DNA of 64,000 nucleotides. It comes from Chloroflexota bacterium (GTDB lineage: Bacteria; Chloroflexota; Anaerolineae; 4572-78; J111). Made by a program: the position numbers and the translations under genes. Below are positions 41,384-50,170 of this stretch, piece after piece. How positions within the stretch are numbered: the first letter of the stretch is position 1; each line of letters begins with the position of its first letter. The notes below the pieces were generated by a model. The model did not search any database. It was not told where the DNA came from and was given only the letters and a program-made list of their open reading frames with translations. Location of the stretch: NCBI GenBank assembly GCA_016860845.1, contig BOKF01000003.1:248001-312000 (forward strand), read 5' to 3'.

Positions 41384-43402
41384 ATGCCGAATATTGGCTA
41401 TGTTGCCCTAACTCTGGCCTTTGCCCTGGCCGTTTACGCGACGATTGTGCCGATTGTGGGCGGCCGGCACAGGGTAGCCGAATTGATCGCCAGTGCCCGC
41501 AACGCCGCCTTTGGCGTGACCGGCCTTATCACCCTCGCCGTTATCATTTTGGAGTACCTGCTGATCCAGGGGCATTACCAGACCAAATTTGTCTATGATG
41601 TCAGCAACCGGGCGGCGCCGCTCTTTTACCGGGTCACGGCGCTGTGGGGCGGGCAGGCCGGGTCGCTGCTCTTCTGGTCGTGGCTGATGTCCATCTTCGC
41701 TACCCTGGTCTTGCTCCGGAAGTGGGGTTCGATGCGCACCATGATGCCTTACGTCATCGCCGTCACGCAAGTCACACTGGCCTTCTTTATCGGCCTGATC
41801 GTTTTTGTGGCCAATCCTTTTGAACAATTGGACACCTTCCCGGCCGATGGGAGGGGCCTGAACCCACTGCTGCGCCACTTTGGCATGATTATTCATCCCC
41901 CGATTCTGTACACTGGTTTTGTTGCCTTCGTCATTCCCTACGCCTTTGCCATCGCCGCCCTGGTCACTCGCCAAACCGGCGACCTGTGGATTCGCACGAC
42001 CCGGCGTTGGACCCTGACCGCCTGGTTGTTCCTGAGTATGGGGCTGCTATTGGGAGGCTGGTGGGCTTACGATGTTTTGGGCTGGGGTGGCTATTGGGGC
42101 TGGGATCCGGTCGAAAATGCTTCATTGATCCCCTGGCTGGTGGCTACGCCCTTTTTGCACTCGGTCATGATGCAGGAAAACCGGGGCATGCTCAAACGTT
42201 GGAACATGGCTTTAATCATCCTGACCTTCTCCCTGGTGATTGAGGGCACGTTTCTAACCCGCTCCGGGGTCATCTCTTCGGTGCATACCTTTGCCCAAAG
42301 CGCCATTGGCCCGCTCTTTCTGGGCTTTATCGGCTTGATGTTCACCTTCTCCCTCTGGCTATTCGTATCTCGCTGGAACGACCTGAACTCGGACAACGAG
42401 CTGGACTCTTTGCTCTCCCGCGAGTCCTTCTTTCTGTTAAATAACCTGATTTTTATCGGCCTGGCCATTGTTGTCTGGTGGGGCACACATTTTCCCCTGC
42501 TCTCAGAAGCGGTTAAGGGCGAGAAAATCGTGGTTGGTCCTCCCTTCTATGAGCAAACTACTGGCCCTCTTTGGGCTGTCGTGGTTGTGCTGATGGGGGT
42601 GGCTCCCTTGATCCCCTGGCGCAGAGCCAGGCTAAGAAGGCTGGGCGAGGTTCTGCTGTGGCCGGCAGCGGTGGGGTTGGCCACCATGGCCTTGCTGTAC
42701 ACCGTTGCCGGCGTCAAAATCTTTGGCGCGATACTGGGCTTTGGCCTGTGCGCCTTTACCTTGACGGCGACCTTGATTGAGTATTGGCGCGGCGTGAGCG
42801 CCCGTCATCGCACTCAAGGTGAAAGCTATCCCGAGGCCCTGTGGAGATTGATTGAGCGTAATCGCCGCCGTTATGGCGGGTATCTTATCCACATCGGCGT
42901 CATCCTGGTGGCGATTGGCGTCATCGGCAGCCGCTTCTACCAGGTCGAAACGCAGCGCAACCTGGCCATCGGCGAAAGTCTGACCATCAGCAGTCCGTAC
43001 GTGGGCACGTATGAATTAACCTATCGTGGCTTGCGCGAAGGGGCTAGCCCCGATGACCGGGTCATCACCGAAGCCGTGCTAAACGTCAGCCACAATGGTC
43101 GGCTCGCCGGCGATATCAGGCCCATTCGTGAATACTTTGTGGTACAGCAGCAGCCCATGACCATCCCCGACAAGCGCAGCACACTTCTCGATGACCTGTA
43201 TATCATTCTGGCCGGCTGGGAGGACTCTGGCCAAACGGCAACCTTTAAAGTCTACATCAACCCCTTGGTCAACTGGCTCTGGATTGGCGGCTTTGTGTTT
43301 ATCATCGGCACGCTGATTGCCGCCTGGCCCAATCCGCGGGAAAGCAGCCAGCAGGCTGCGGTCAATGTCAAGATGCGAGCTACGGGCGTTCCGGCGAAAT
43401 GA
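41384..43402 (+). CDS. ccmF: CcmF/NrfE-type cytochrome c heme lyase subunit
   Basis: 672 residues with about 15 membrane helices. The heme-handling WWD motif is present as GGYWGWDPVENASLIPWL, followed by a conserved HSVMMQENRGMLKRWN, and the C-terminal part has the CcmF_C soluble domain (ETQRNLAIGESLTISSPYVG). CcmF joins heme to apocytochrome c. The other ccm genes are not in the window. The extracytoplasmic TlpA-type thioredoxins encoded nearby could supply reduced apocytochrome. Confidence 0.95.
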   Translation: MPNIGYVALTLAFALAVYATIVPIVGGRHRVAELIASARNAAFGVTGLITLAVIILEYLLIQGHYQTKFVYDVSNRAAPLFYRVTALWGGQAGSLLFWSWLMSIFATLVLLRKWGSMRTMMPYVIAVTQVTLAFFIGLIVFVANPFEQLDTFPADGRGLNPLLRHFGMIIHPPILYTGFVAFVIPYAFAIAALVTRQTGDLWIRTTRRWTLTAWLFLSMGLLLGGWWAYDVLGWGGYWGWDPVENASLIPWLVATPFLHSVMMQENRGMLKRWNMALIILTFSLVIEGTFLTRSGVISSVHTFAQSAIGPLFLGFIGLMFTFSLWLFVSRWNDLNSDNELDSLLSRESFFLLNNLIFIGLAIVVWWGTHFPLLSEAVKGEKIVVGPPFYEQTTGPLWAVVVVLMGVAPLIPWRRARLRRLGEVLLWPAAVGLATMALLYTVAGVKIFGAILGFGLCAFTLTATLIEYWRGVSARHRTQGESYPEALWRLIERNRRRYGGYLIHIGVILVAIGVIGSRFYQVETQRNLAIGESLTISSPYVGTYELTYRGLREGASPDDRVITEAVLNVSHNGRLAGDIRPIREYFVVQQQPMTIPDKRSTLLDDLYIILAGWEDSGQTATFKVYINPLVNWLWIGGFVFIIGTLIAAWPNPRESSQQAAVNVKMRATGVPAK

Positions 43403-43448
43403 AGACGAGAAGACGATGGGAAACCACCACCATAAAACGACTCCAAAT

Positions 43449-43505
43449 TTGACAACCAAGGAGATGAAATATTACAATGCGCAAGAATCTTACGAATTGT
43501 AATAT
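43449..43505 (+). promoter_or_regulatory. Promoter with long palindromic operator, sugar-type ABC operon
   Basis: TTGACA 43449-43454, 18 bases, TACAAT 43473-43478. The -10 lies in an 18-base inverted repeat (43469-43486 and 43488-43505, one base between, two mismatches) with outer arms ATATTACAAT/ATTGTAATAT. A closely similar copy is at 46901. Confidence 0.8.
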
Positions 43506-43601
43506 TCCCGCTAGGTTTAACTTATCCGTTCTCCTAACCCCTATCTCGTGCTGTTGACCTAACCATTCACAACTTAATAATTTGGAGGAGGAGATAGCTT
43601 C

Positions 43602-44978
43602 ATGAAGTACTCAAGGTATTTTCTGTTTAGCTTGAGCTTTAGTCTAATCGTCGCCTTGCTGCTAACCGCCTGCGGCGCGGCGACCCCGGCGGCTCAGGCG
43701 ACCCAGGCCCCGACTTCCGCGCCAACCAATCCGCCCGTGGCGGCCGCCAGCCCCACCTCGCCGCTTGTGGCCGAAAAAGTCTCCATTGTCTACTGGACGC
43801 ACGAGAACGAGCCGCGCAACAAACTCGACGAGCAACTTATCGCCGAATTCAAGGCCCAAAACCCGAACGTCGAGGTCAAGTACGAGGTCTTCCCCTTTGA
43901 GGATTACGACACCAAACTTCTGACCGCGCTGGCGGGCAACACCGGCCCCGACTTGTTCAATATCTTCACCAGTCGCATGGTGACCCTGGCCGCGAGCAAG
44001 GCCGTCGCCCCGGTGGACGCGGCCGCGATGGGCCTGGCTTCGCTCGACGAGTTCAAGGCCCTCTACGTTCCCGGCGCTCTCGACGCCTACACCTTCGGCG
44101 GCACGCTGTACGCCATCCCCACCGAAATCAACAATCAAGCCCTCTACATTAACGTCGAGCATTTACAAGAAGCGGGCCTCGACCCGGAGAAGGATTACCC
44201 CAAGACGTGGGAAGAACTGGTGGACGTGGCGCAGAAACTGACCCAGACCGACTCCGGCGGTGCGGTTACCCGTCGTGGTTTTGACTTCACCTACGGCGGC
44301 GATATTGACCTGCCGGTGCTGGCCTTTGAGGGCATGGCCTACCAGCTTGGCGGCTCGTTCCTCAACGACGACGCGACCCAGGCCACCCTCAACGCCGAGG
44401 CCAACGCAAAAGCCCTCCAGTTCTGGTACGATTGGATTCACACCTACCAACTCGGCGACCCCACGGTCGAGGAACCGATTGAGTTGTTCGGTGAGGGCGC
44501 GCTGTCTATGGTCACGGTCGGCACGTGGTTTGGGCCGTGGCTGGAGGAGAATTACCCGGAAACGGCCAAGCAGTACGTTGTCGTACCCTTCCCGCGCTTT
44601 GCCGACGCCGTCAACGACACGGGCGCGTTCCTGTACGCCTATGGTCATATGGTCAACGCCCAATCCCCGCCCGCCGAACAGGCCGCCGCCTGGAAGCTCT
44701 CCGCCTCCCTGAACTCCAAACCTGCCGATTACTTCAAACAAGCCGGCCTTATTCAGCCACGGCTGGAACTGGAAGAGAGCGGCGCCCTGGACGAAGTGCC
44801 ATATGCCCACGTGTTCTGGAACGATATGAAGGGCACTCCGGCTGACCGGATGACAGGCGAAATGTGGGAAGCGGTGATGCGAGCCATTCAACGGGTGACG
44901 CAGGGCGACGAAACCCCGCAGGCCTCGCTCGACCAGGCCCAGCAGGAGTTAACCGACATCCTGTCCCGCGATAAATGA
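43602..44978 (+). CDS. Extracellular solute-binding lipoprotein, family 1 (sugar type)
   Basis: 458 residues. Lipoprotein signal MKYSRYFLFSLSFSLIVALL with lipobox LLTAC, an Ala/Pro/Thr linker, then an SBP family 1 domain (SIVYWTHENEPRNKLDEQLI, FEDYDTKLLTALAGNTGPDLF, YAIPTEINNQALYIN). Followed by two permease genes; no ATPase is nearby, so a shared MsiK-type ATPase may serve it. Sugar or oligosaccharide is the usual substrate. Its leader and signal peptide are nearly identical to those of the unrelated binding protein at 47124. Confidence 0.92.
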   Translation: MKYSRYFLFSLSFSLIVALLLTACGAATPAAQATQAPTSAPTNPPVAAASPTSPLVAEKVSIVYWTHENEPRNKLDEQLIAEFKAQNPNVEVKYEVFPFEDYDTKLLTALAGNTGPDLFNIFTSRMVTLAASKAVAPVDAAAMGLASLDEFKALYVPGALDAYTFGGTLYAIPTEINNQALYINVEHLQEAGLDPEKDYPKTWEELVDVAQKLTQTDSGGAVTRRGFDFTYGGDIDLPVLAFEGMAYQLGGSFLNDDATQATLNAEANAKALQFWYDWIHTYQLGDPTVEEPIELFGEGALSMVTVGTWFGPWLEENYPETAKQYVVVPFPRFADAVNDTGAFLYAYGHMVNAQSPPAEQAAAWKLSASLNSKPADYFKQAGLIQPRLELEESGALDEVPYAHVFWNDMKGTPADRMTGEMWEAVMRAIQRVTQGDETPQASLDQAQQELTDILSRDK

Positions 44979-45000
44979 AGATGGCGCGAGCCTGCCAACT

Positions 45001-45906
45001 ATGAGGAGAACTGCCGCCCGCCGCCCGCGCCTGGGCGTCTATACTCGCCAACGGCTGTGGGGCCTGACCTTTGTGTTGCCCGCCCTGCTCTTCTTTATTA
45101 TCTTTGATTTTTACCCGATGCTGCGGGCCTTTTACCTCAGCCTGACCGACTATAATCTGCTCGCCTCGCCCCAGTTCGTCGGGCTGGAGAACTATGCCAC
45201 CCTGCTGGCCGACAAGCGCTTTGTGCGGGCGGTGAGCAATACCGCCGGGTATATGCTCGGCACGACGATGCCGTTGTGGGTCCTCTCGCTGGGCGCGGCG
45301 CTGCTCTTTAACCGCCGCTTTCGGGGTCGAGGCTTCTTTCAACTCCTCTATTTCACCCCGGTTGTGCTCTCAGGCGTACCGGTGGCCATGGTCTGGCGGG
45401 TGCTGTTTCATCCAAAGGGGCTGATCAACGCCGCCCTCTCGCCCTTTATCGCCGAGCCGTTGCCCTGGCTGACCTCGGCGGCGCTGGCCCCGTTGGCGCT
45501 CATCATCATGACGATCTGGCAGGAGGTCGGCTTTTATTTCATCATCTTCCTGGCCGGTTTGCAAGACATCCCGGAAGAACTGTACGAGGCCGCTCGCATA
45601 GATGGCGCCTCGAACTGGCAAGCCTTCTGGCGCATCACTCTGCCCTTGCTCAAGCCCACCAGTCTGTTCGTCATGATCATCTCCTTTATTCACGCCTTCC
45701 AGAGTTTCGGCAACCAGTACGTGCTGACGCGCGGCGGGCCGAGCGACGCCACCAACGTCATCGCCCTGCACATTTACAGCACCAGCTTCACATCGCTGCG
45801 GCTGGGCTACGCGGCGGCGATGTCGCTGGTGATGTTTGCGGTCATTATCGCCTTCACCCTGGTGCAGATGCGGCTGGTGCGGGCTGAGGAAGTGGGGTAT
45901 GTCTGA
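45001..45906 (+). CDS. Carbohydrate ABC transporter permease (MalF/UgpA type)
   Basis: 301 residues, six membrane helices. The EAA loop reads EELYEAARIDGASNWQAFWRITLPLL, the ATPase-docking motif of CUT1 permeases. ATG 45001 is 22 bases after the binding protein stop. The start of the partner permease overlaps its last bases. Confidence 0.93.
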   Translation: MRRTAARRPRLGVYTRQRLWGLTFVLPALLFFIIFDFYPMLRAFYLSLTDYNLLASPQFVGLENYATLLADKRFVRAVSNTAGYMLGTTMPLWVLSLGAALLFNRRFRGRGFFQLLYFTPVVLSGVPVAMVWRVLFHPKGLINAALSPFIAEPLPWLTSAALAPLALIIMTIWQEVGFYFIIFLAGLQDIPEELYEAARIDGASNWQAFWRITLPLLKPTSLFVMIISFIHAFQSFGNQYVLTRGGPSDATNVIALHIYSTSFTSLRLGYAAAMSLVMFAVIIAFTLVQMRLVRAEEVGYV

Positions 45907-46792
45907 GCCGATGGCAGTGCACGTGCCTGCTTCCCGACGCGCTGAGGCCACCCGCGCCAGGCGAAGGCGGCGCGTCCGATGGCTGGCCGGCTGGGCTATA
46001 TTCTACGCCATCCTCCTCGGCGGCGCGTTCGCGCTGACGATCCCACTAGCCTGGACGGTGCTGGCTTCCTTCAAAACGCGCCCCGAAATTTTTGCTGTGC
46101 CTTTCCGTTGGCTGCCCGCAAGCCCGCAGTGGTCAAACTATACCGAAGCGTTAACGGCCGCGCCATTCGCCGGTTACTTTCTCAACAGCGCCTTTATTGC
46201 CATTGCCACCACCCTGTCCAATCTGTTCTTCGCCTCGCTGGCCGGGTACGGTTTCGCCCGTTACAACTTTTGGGGCCGGAACTTTTTTTTCCTGGCCATC
46301 CTGAGCACGCTGATGGTACCCTTTCAGGTCATCATGGTACCGCTGTACATTTTGGTGCGCGACCTGGGCTGGCTGAACACCTATCAGGGCATGATTGTGC
46401 CGGGCGCGATCACTGCCTTCGGTGTGTTCCTCATGCGGCAATTCATCCAGACCATCCCCAATGAATTGCTGGATGCGGCCCGGCTGGATGGGGCGAGCGA
46501 GTTTGGCATTTATTGGCGGATCGTTTTGCCGCTGGCCCGGCCGGCCCTCTCGGCCCTGGCGATTTTCACTTTCCTCGAAAGTTGGAACGCGCTGCTCTGG
46601 CCGCTCATCGTCATTACAGATTCGGATTTACGCCCTTTGCAACTGGGCCTGGCCGAGTTTACTACCCAGAACGCCACCGATTATCCACTCCTATTGGCGG
46701 CCTCGGTTACCGCGCTCTTGCCTATCGTCATCCTGTTCCTCGTCTTGCGGCGCGAGTTCGTGCGTGGCATCGTCACCACCGGCTTGAAGTAA
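45899..46792 (+). CDS. Carbohydrate ABC transporter permease (MalG/UgpE type)
   Basis: 297 residues from ATG 45899, which overlaps the upstream stop by eight bases; ATG 45911 is the alternative. Six membrane helices and the EAA loop NELLDAARLDGASEFGIYWRIVLPLA. With 45001 it forms the two-subunit channel of the sugar-type importer. The C-terminus LVLRREFVRGIVTTGLK is typical of MalG-like proteins. Confidence 0.93.
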   Translation: MSEPMAVHVPASRRAEATRARRRRRVRWLAGWAIFYAILLGGAFALTIPLAWTVLASFKTRPEIFAVPFRWLPASPQWSNYTEALTAAPFAGYFLNSAFIAIATTLSNLFFASLAGYGFARYNFWGRNFFFLAILSTLMVPFQVIMVPLYILVRDLGWLNTYQGMIVPGAITAFGVFLMRQFIQTIPNELLDAARLDGASEFGIYWRIVLPLARPALSALAIFTFLESWNALLWPLIVITDSDLRPLQLGLAEFTTQNATDYPLLLAASVTALLPIVILFLVLRREFVRGIVTTGLK

Positions 46793-46900
46793 AACGCCGG
46801 ACCCAATTGTTGAGCACAGAGTGGGAATATCACGTCTGATTGCCTGGGCTTGAAAGCGGGGCGCTGATTGCCGCCTGGCCCAATATCAGTAACCCCAAAT
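46793..46900 (+). other. Short ccmF 3'-end fragment upstream of the duplicated promoter
   Basis: Bases 46862-46884 repeat the end of ccmF (GCTGATTGCCGCCTGGCCCA, also at about 43314) and sit directly before the second copy of the promoter. They mark how far upstream the duplicated segment reached. No gene is seen in 46793-47123. Confidence 0.65.
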
Positions 46901-46955
46901 TTGACAACCGGGAAGATCATATTACAATGCGCAAGACCCTTACAGCTTGTAATAT
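46901..46955 (+). promoter_or_regulatory. Duplicated promoter-operator, peptide-type ABC operon
   Basis: TTGACA 46901-46906, 16 bases, TACAAT 46923-46928, inside an inverted repeat (46919-46936 and 46938-46955). The left arm is identical to the one at 43469; the right arm differs at a few positions. Confidence 0.78.
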
Positions 46956-47054
46956 TCCTGCTGCCTTTAACTCATTCGTTCCCTCAACCCCTACCTCTTG
47001 TCGTTGACTGATGCTGAGCGCAACTTAACCCTTCAAAGGGGGACATTGCGTGTT

Positions 47055-47082
47055 TTGACTCAATCAGCCCAAATTTTATAGT
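47055..47082 (+). promoter_or_regulatory. Second possible promoter for the peptide-type binding protein
   Basis: TTGACT 47055-47060, 16 bases, TATAGT 47077-47082. It lies in about 70 bases present only in this copy of the leader. Confidence 0.45.
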
Positions 47083-47123
47083 TCATGTGCCCAATTTAAT
47101 AATCTGGAGGAGGAGATAGGTTC

Positions 47124-48815
47124 ATGAAGCACTCAGGAAATTTGCTGTTTAGCTTGAGCTTTAGTTTAATCGTCGTCCTGCTGCTAACCGCCTGTGGCGG
47201 CGCGGCCACTCCAGCGGCTCAAGCCCCCACCGAGGCTGCCGCCCCGCCAACACAGCCCCCGGCCGCCACCGAGGCTGCCCCATCTGAAGCTGAACCAGCC
47301 GCCACTGAGGCCCCCCTCACCGAAGCTGTGCCGCAGCCGGCGCAGGAATTGATCATTGGCTTTGCCCAGGATCAATATCGGTTGGAAGGCGATGGCGCTG
47401 CCCTCGGTGTCTATCCCGACAATACAAACATTGGCGAGACGCTGTTCAAGTTGACGCCGGAGTATAAAGTGATTCCCTGGCTGGCCGAGAGTGCTAACTA
47501 CCTCGGCAATAACACCTGGGAGATCAAGCTCCGCCAGGGGGTCAAGTTCCACAACGGCGATGAGTTCGACGCCGAGGCGGCCAAATGGTCCCTGGAAAAA
47601 CAGTCGCGCTGGCAGCCGCTCGTCCCCACCGACGCCGATAACATCAAAGTAGTGGACAAGTACACCCTGAACCTGACCACGCGCTTCCCTTTCGGCCGGG
47701 TGATGGAAAGCCTGGCCCATCCCTCCTATACGATGTACTCATCCAAGGGCGACCCCGGCAAGAACCCGATCACGACCGGCCCGTTCATGCTGGAGTCCTA
47801 CAAACAAAACGAGGAACTGGTCGTCGTCCGCAATCCCAATTACTGGGGCGAGCCGCCCAAACTGGACAAAATTACCTTCCGCTTCATCCCCGACAACTCC
47901 ACCCGCGTTCTGGCCTTGCAATCCGGCGATGCGGATCTGATCCTCGAAGTGCCGCGCGAGAACGCGGCCCAGGTCGCGGCCCTGGAGGGTGTCACTCTGT
48001 ATCAGGCCGAACCGGCCGGCTATTTCGCTCTGTACTTTGCCACCAAAGAACAGCAGCCGCCCTATGATCTGTTGACCGACGTCCGGCTGCGCCAGGCCAT
48101 CAACTACGCCCTGGACAAAGAGGCCATTGCCCAGCAGGTTTACGAAGGCTACGCCCTGCCGGCCAAAAGCCTCACCCCGCCCATCGTCTTGCCGGCCATA
48201 GATGCCGGGATCAAGGGCTTCGGTTACGACCCGGACCAAGCCGCCGCCCTGCTGGACGAGGCCGGCTGGATCTTGGGCACGGACGGCATCCGCGAGCAGG
48301 ATGGCCAAAAACTCATGCTCACCCTGGTTTCCGGCTTCCCGCCGGCCAACCTGATCAAGCCCCTGCCGGAAGTGGTCAAAGGTCAGCTCGAAAAGGCCGG
48401 TATTGGCGTCAACCTGGTCGAGTTCAACGACATTGGCGCCTACTACGATCACCTGGACACCGGCGAGGTGCACATGGTCATCGAGGCGGGCACGTGGAAC
48501 AGCGCCGACATCTCCTTCATCCCCTACGGCCTGTTCTGCGGCTGCAATACCGAAGGCGAAGCGGTGCTGTACAAGCGCTTCTGGATCGGCGACGAGTTCG
48601 AAGAGCAGGTATTGCAAACGTTGAGCGCCACCGATCCGGCGGAAGCGGAAGCGGCTGCGGTGCGGGCCGCGCAAATCTGGATTGATGAGTTCGCCGGCGT
48701 CGCCCCTATTGCTTATCTGCCCACCCTGTACGGGGCCAGCAACAAAGTACAGGGCCTCAGCCCGCATCCTTCGGACCTCAACCAGGATTGGAGCAGTCTT
48801 TCTATCGCGCCATAG
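47124..48815 (+). CDS. Extracellular solute-binding lipoprotein, family 5 (peptide/nickel type)
   Basis: 563 residues. Lipoprotein signal with lipobox LLTAC, Ala/Pro/Glu linker, then an SBP family 5 domain: NTWEIKLRQGVKFHNGDEFD, TGPFMLESYKQNEELVVVRN, RQAINYALDKEAIAQQVYEG. The ligand may be a peptide, nickel chelate or other oligomer. The permeases at 49231 and 50171 fit it; no ATPase genes follow. Its first 20 residues and leader come from the same cassette as the family 1 protein at 43602. Confidence 0.92.
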   Translation: MKHSGNLLFSLSFSLIVVLLLTACGGAATPAAQAPTEAAAPPTQPPAATEAAPSEAEPAATEAPLTEAVPQPAQELIIGFAQDQYRLEGDGAALGVYPDNTNIGETLFKLTPEYKVIPWLAESANYLGNNTWEIKLRQGVKFHNGDEFDAEAAKWSLEKQSRWQPLVPTDADNIKVVDKYTLNLTTRFPFGRVMESLAHPSYTMYSSKGDPGKNPITTGPFMLESYKQNEELVVVRNPNYWGEPPKLDKITFRFIPDNSTRVLALQSGDADLILEVPRENAAQVAALEGVTLYQAEPAGYFALYFATKEQQPPYDLLTDVRLRQAINYALDKEAIAQQVYEGYALPAKSLTPPIVLPAIDAGIKGFGYDPDQAAALLDEAGWILGTDGIREQDGQKLMLTLVSGFPPANLIKPLPEVVKGQLEKAGIGVNLVEFNDIGAYYDHLDTGEVHMVIEAGTWNSADISFIPYGLFCGCNTEGEAVLYKRFWIGDEFEEQVLQTLSATDPAEAEAAAVRAAQIWIDEFAGVAPIAYLPTLYGASNKVQGLSPHPSDLNQDWSSLSIAP

Positions 48816-48843
48816 CGAAATTGCTTTTATATGGAGAAAAACA

Positions 48844-49113
48844 ATGCAACATATAATGATTCGGATTGTGACCGAAGATTACGACGCCTGGTTGAAAGTT
48901 CATTACGAATTCGTCGAAACCCGCCGCACCTATGGGATTACCGATGGGCCGGTTTACCGCGATATTGATAACCCTAATGCGGCATTGTTTCACATTATGG
49001 TTGAGAGCTTGCCCAGAGCGATGGAATGGTTTAGCTCATCGACGTTCAAGGAAGCAACCGCGAGAGCAAAAGTCACCGGCCGAGAGTTTTACCTGGCCGA
49101 AAAACGCCAATAG
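48844..49113 (+). CDS. Small dimeric alpha/beta-barrel-like protein
   Basis: 89 residues from ATG 48844 (GGAG upstream). One ferredoxin-like unit: MIRIVTEDYDAWLKVHYEF, VYRDIDNPNAALFHIMVES, MEWFSSSTFKEATARAKVTG. It resembles ABM/DUF1330-type or cyclase-like stress proteins. Function unknown. It sits between the binding protein and permease genes and is possibly a coincidental passenger in that operon. Confidence 0.65.
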   Translation: MQHIMIRIVTEDYDAWLKVHYEFVETRRTYGITDGPVYRDIDNPNAALFHIMVESLPRAMEWFSSSTFKEATARAKVTGREFYLAEKRQ

Positions 49114-49230
49114 TTGCGGGTCAACGTGCCATTGAAGCCTGTCCGATCCACTGAGTCTAATCTGGCGTAGCGCGGGTGAGCGGCGACACGCCTCGCGCTC
49201 AACCCTGCCCTGTGTGGCGAGGAGGCCCCC

Positions 49231-50169
49231 ATCAACGTTTACGTTATTCGCCGCCTATTGCAAGTCATCCCGGTCCTGCTGGTCGTGTCTATCCTCACCT
49301 TCGGCCTGATCCGGCTGGCCCCCGGCGACCCGGCGGAGGTGGCGCTGCGCAACCAGGGCGCAATGCTCACTGTGGAGGCCATCGCCCAAATGCGCGGCCA
49401 AATGGGCCTGAACGATCCAACCCTGGTGCAGTACGCTCGTTGGTTAGGGCGTGCGGTGCGCTTCGACTTCGGCGCCTCGGTCCGCTCCGGGCAGCCGGTG
49501 GCCGAGACCATCAGCATCCGGCTGGTCCCCACACTCCAACTCGCCGCTGCCGGTTTGGCTGTATCCCTGGTGGTGGCCCTGCCACTGGGCCTGTTGGCGG
49601 CGGTGCGCCCCCACTCTTGGGTGGATCACCTCTCACGGCTGTTAGCTCTGGCAGGGGCGTCCATGCCCAGTTTTTGGCTTGGCCTGCTGCTCATCTATTA
49701 TTTCGCCGTCGTCCTCGATTGGTTGCCGGCTATGGGTCGCAAAACACCTACGCACCTGGTACTGCCGGCCCTGACCCTCGGCCTGGGACTGGCGCCCACC
49801 TTCGCCCGGCTGCTGCGGGCCAGTCTGTTGGAAATATTGGGCGAGGACTACATCCGCACGGCCCGGGCCAAAGGGGTATTTGAGCGCAATGTCATCTTCC
49901 GGCACGCCCTGCGCAACGCGCTTCTGCCACTCTTTACGGTCTTTGGGCTGACGGCGGCCCACCTGCTCGGTGGGGTGGTCATCGTCGAAACGATCTTCGC
50001 CTGGCCCGGCCTGGGCCAGTTGACGGTGGACGCGATTCTCACCCGCGACTTTCCGACCGTGCAGGCGCTTGTCCTGCTCCTGTCCGTCGCCTTTGTCCTG
50101 GCCAACCTGGCTGTAGATCTATGTTATCCCTTGCTCGACCCGCGCATTCGCTTACCGGCCAGGCGTTAA
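49231..50169 (+). CDS. Peptide/nickel ABC permease (DppB/NikB type) with possible ATC start
   Basis: Six membrane helices and the family loop ILGEDYIRTARAKGVFERNVI with the DppB-type motif. The strong Shine-Dalgarno GAGGAGG (49219-49225) is placed exactly for an ATC at 49231, which begins INVYVIRRLLQVIPVLL, the usual N-terminus of the family (normally M-x-x-Y-x-x-R-R-L). The next usual start, TTG 49258, would cut off those residues. So either ATC is the start codon or an ATG has mutated. 312 residues from 49231. Confidence 0.85.
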   Translation: MNVYVIRRLLQVIPVLLVVSILTFGLIRLAPGDPAEVALRNQGAMLTVEAIAQMRGQMGLNDPTLVQYARWLGRAVRFDFGASVRSGQPVAETISIRLVPTLQLAAAGLAVSLVVALPLGLLAAVRPHSWVDHLSRLLALAGASMPSFWLGLLLIYYFAVVLDWLPAMGRKTPTHLVLPALTLGLGLAPTFARLLRASLLEILGEDYIRTARAKGVFERNVIFRHALRNALLPLFTVFGLTAAHLLGGVVIVETIFAWPGLGQLTVDAILTRDFPTVQALVLLLSVAFVLANLAVDLCYPLLDPRIRLPARR

Positions 50170-50170
50170 G

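Noticed and set aside
47739..48767. Antisense 342-residue open frame
   Set aside because: Opposite the family 5 binding protein, whose motifs are unmistakable; low-complexity shadow composition.
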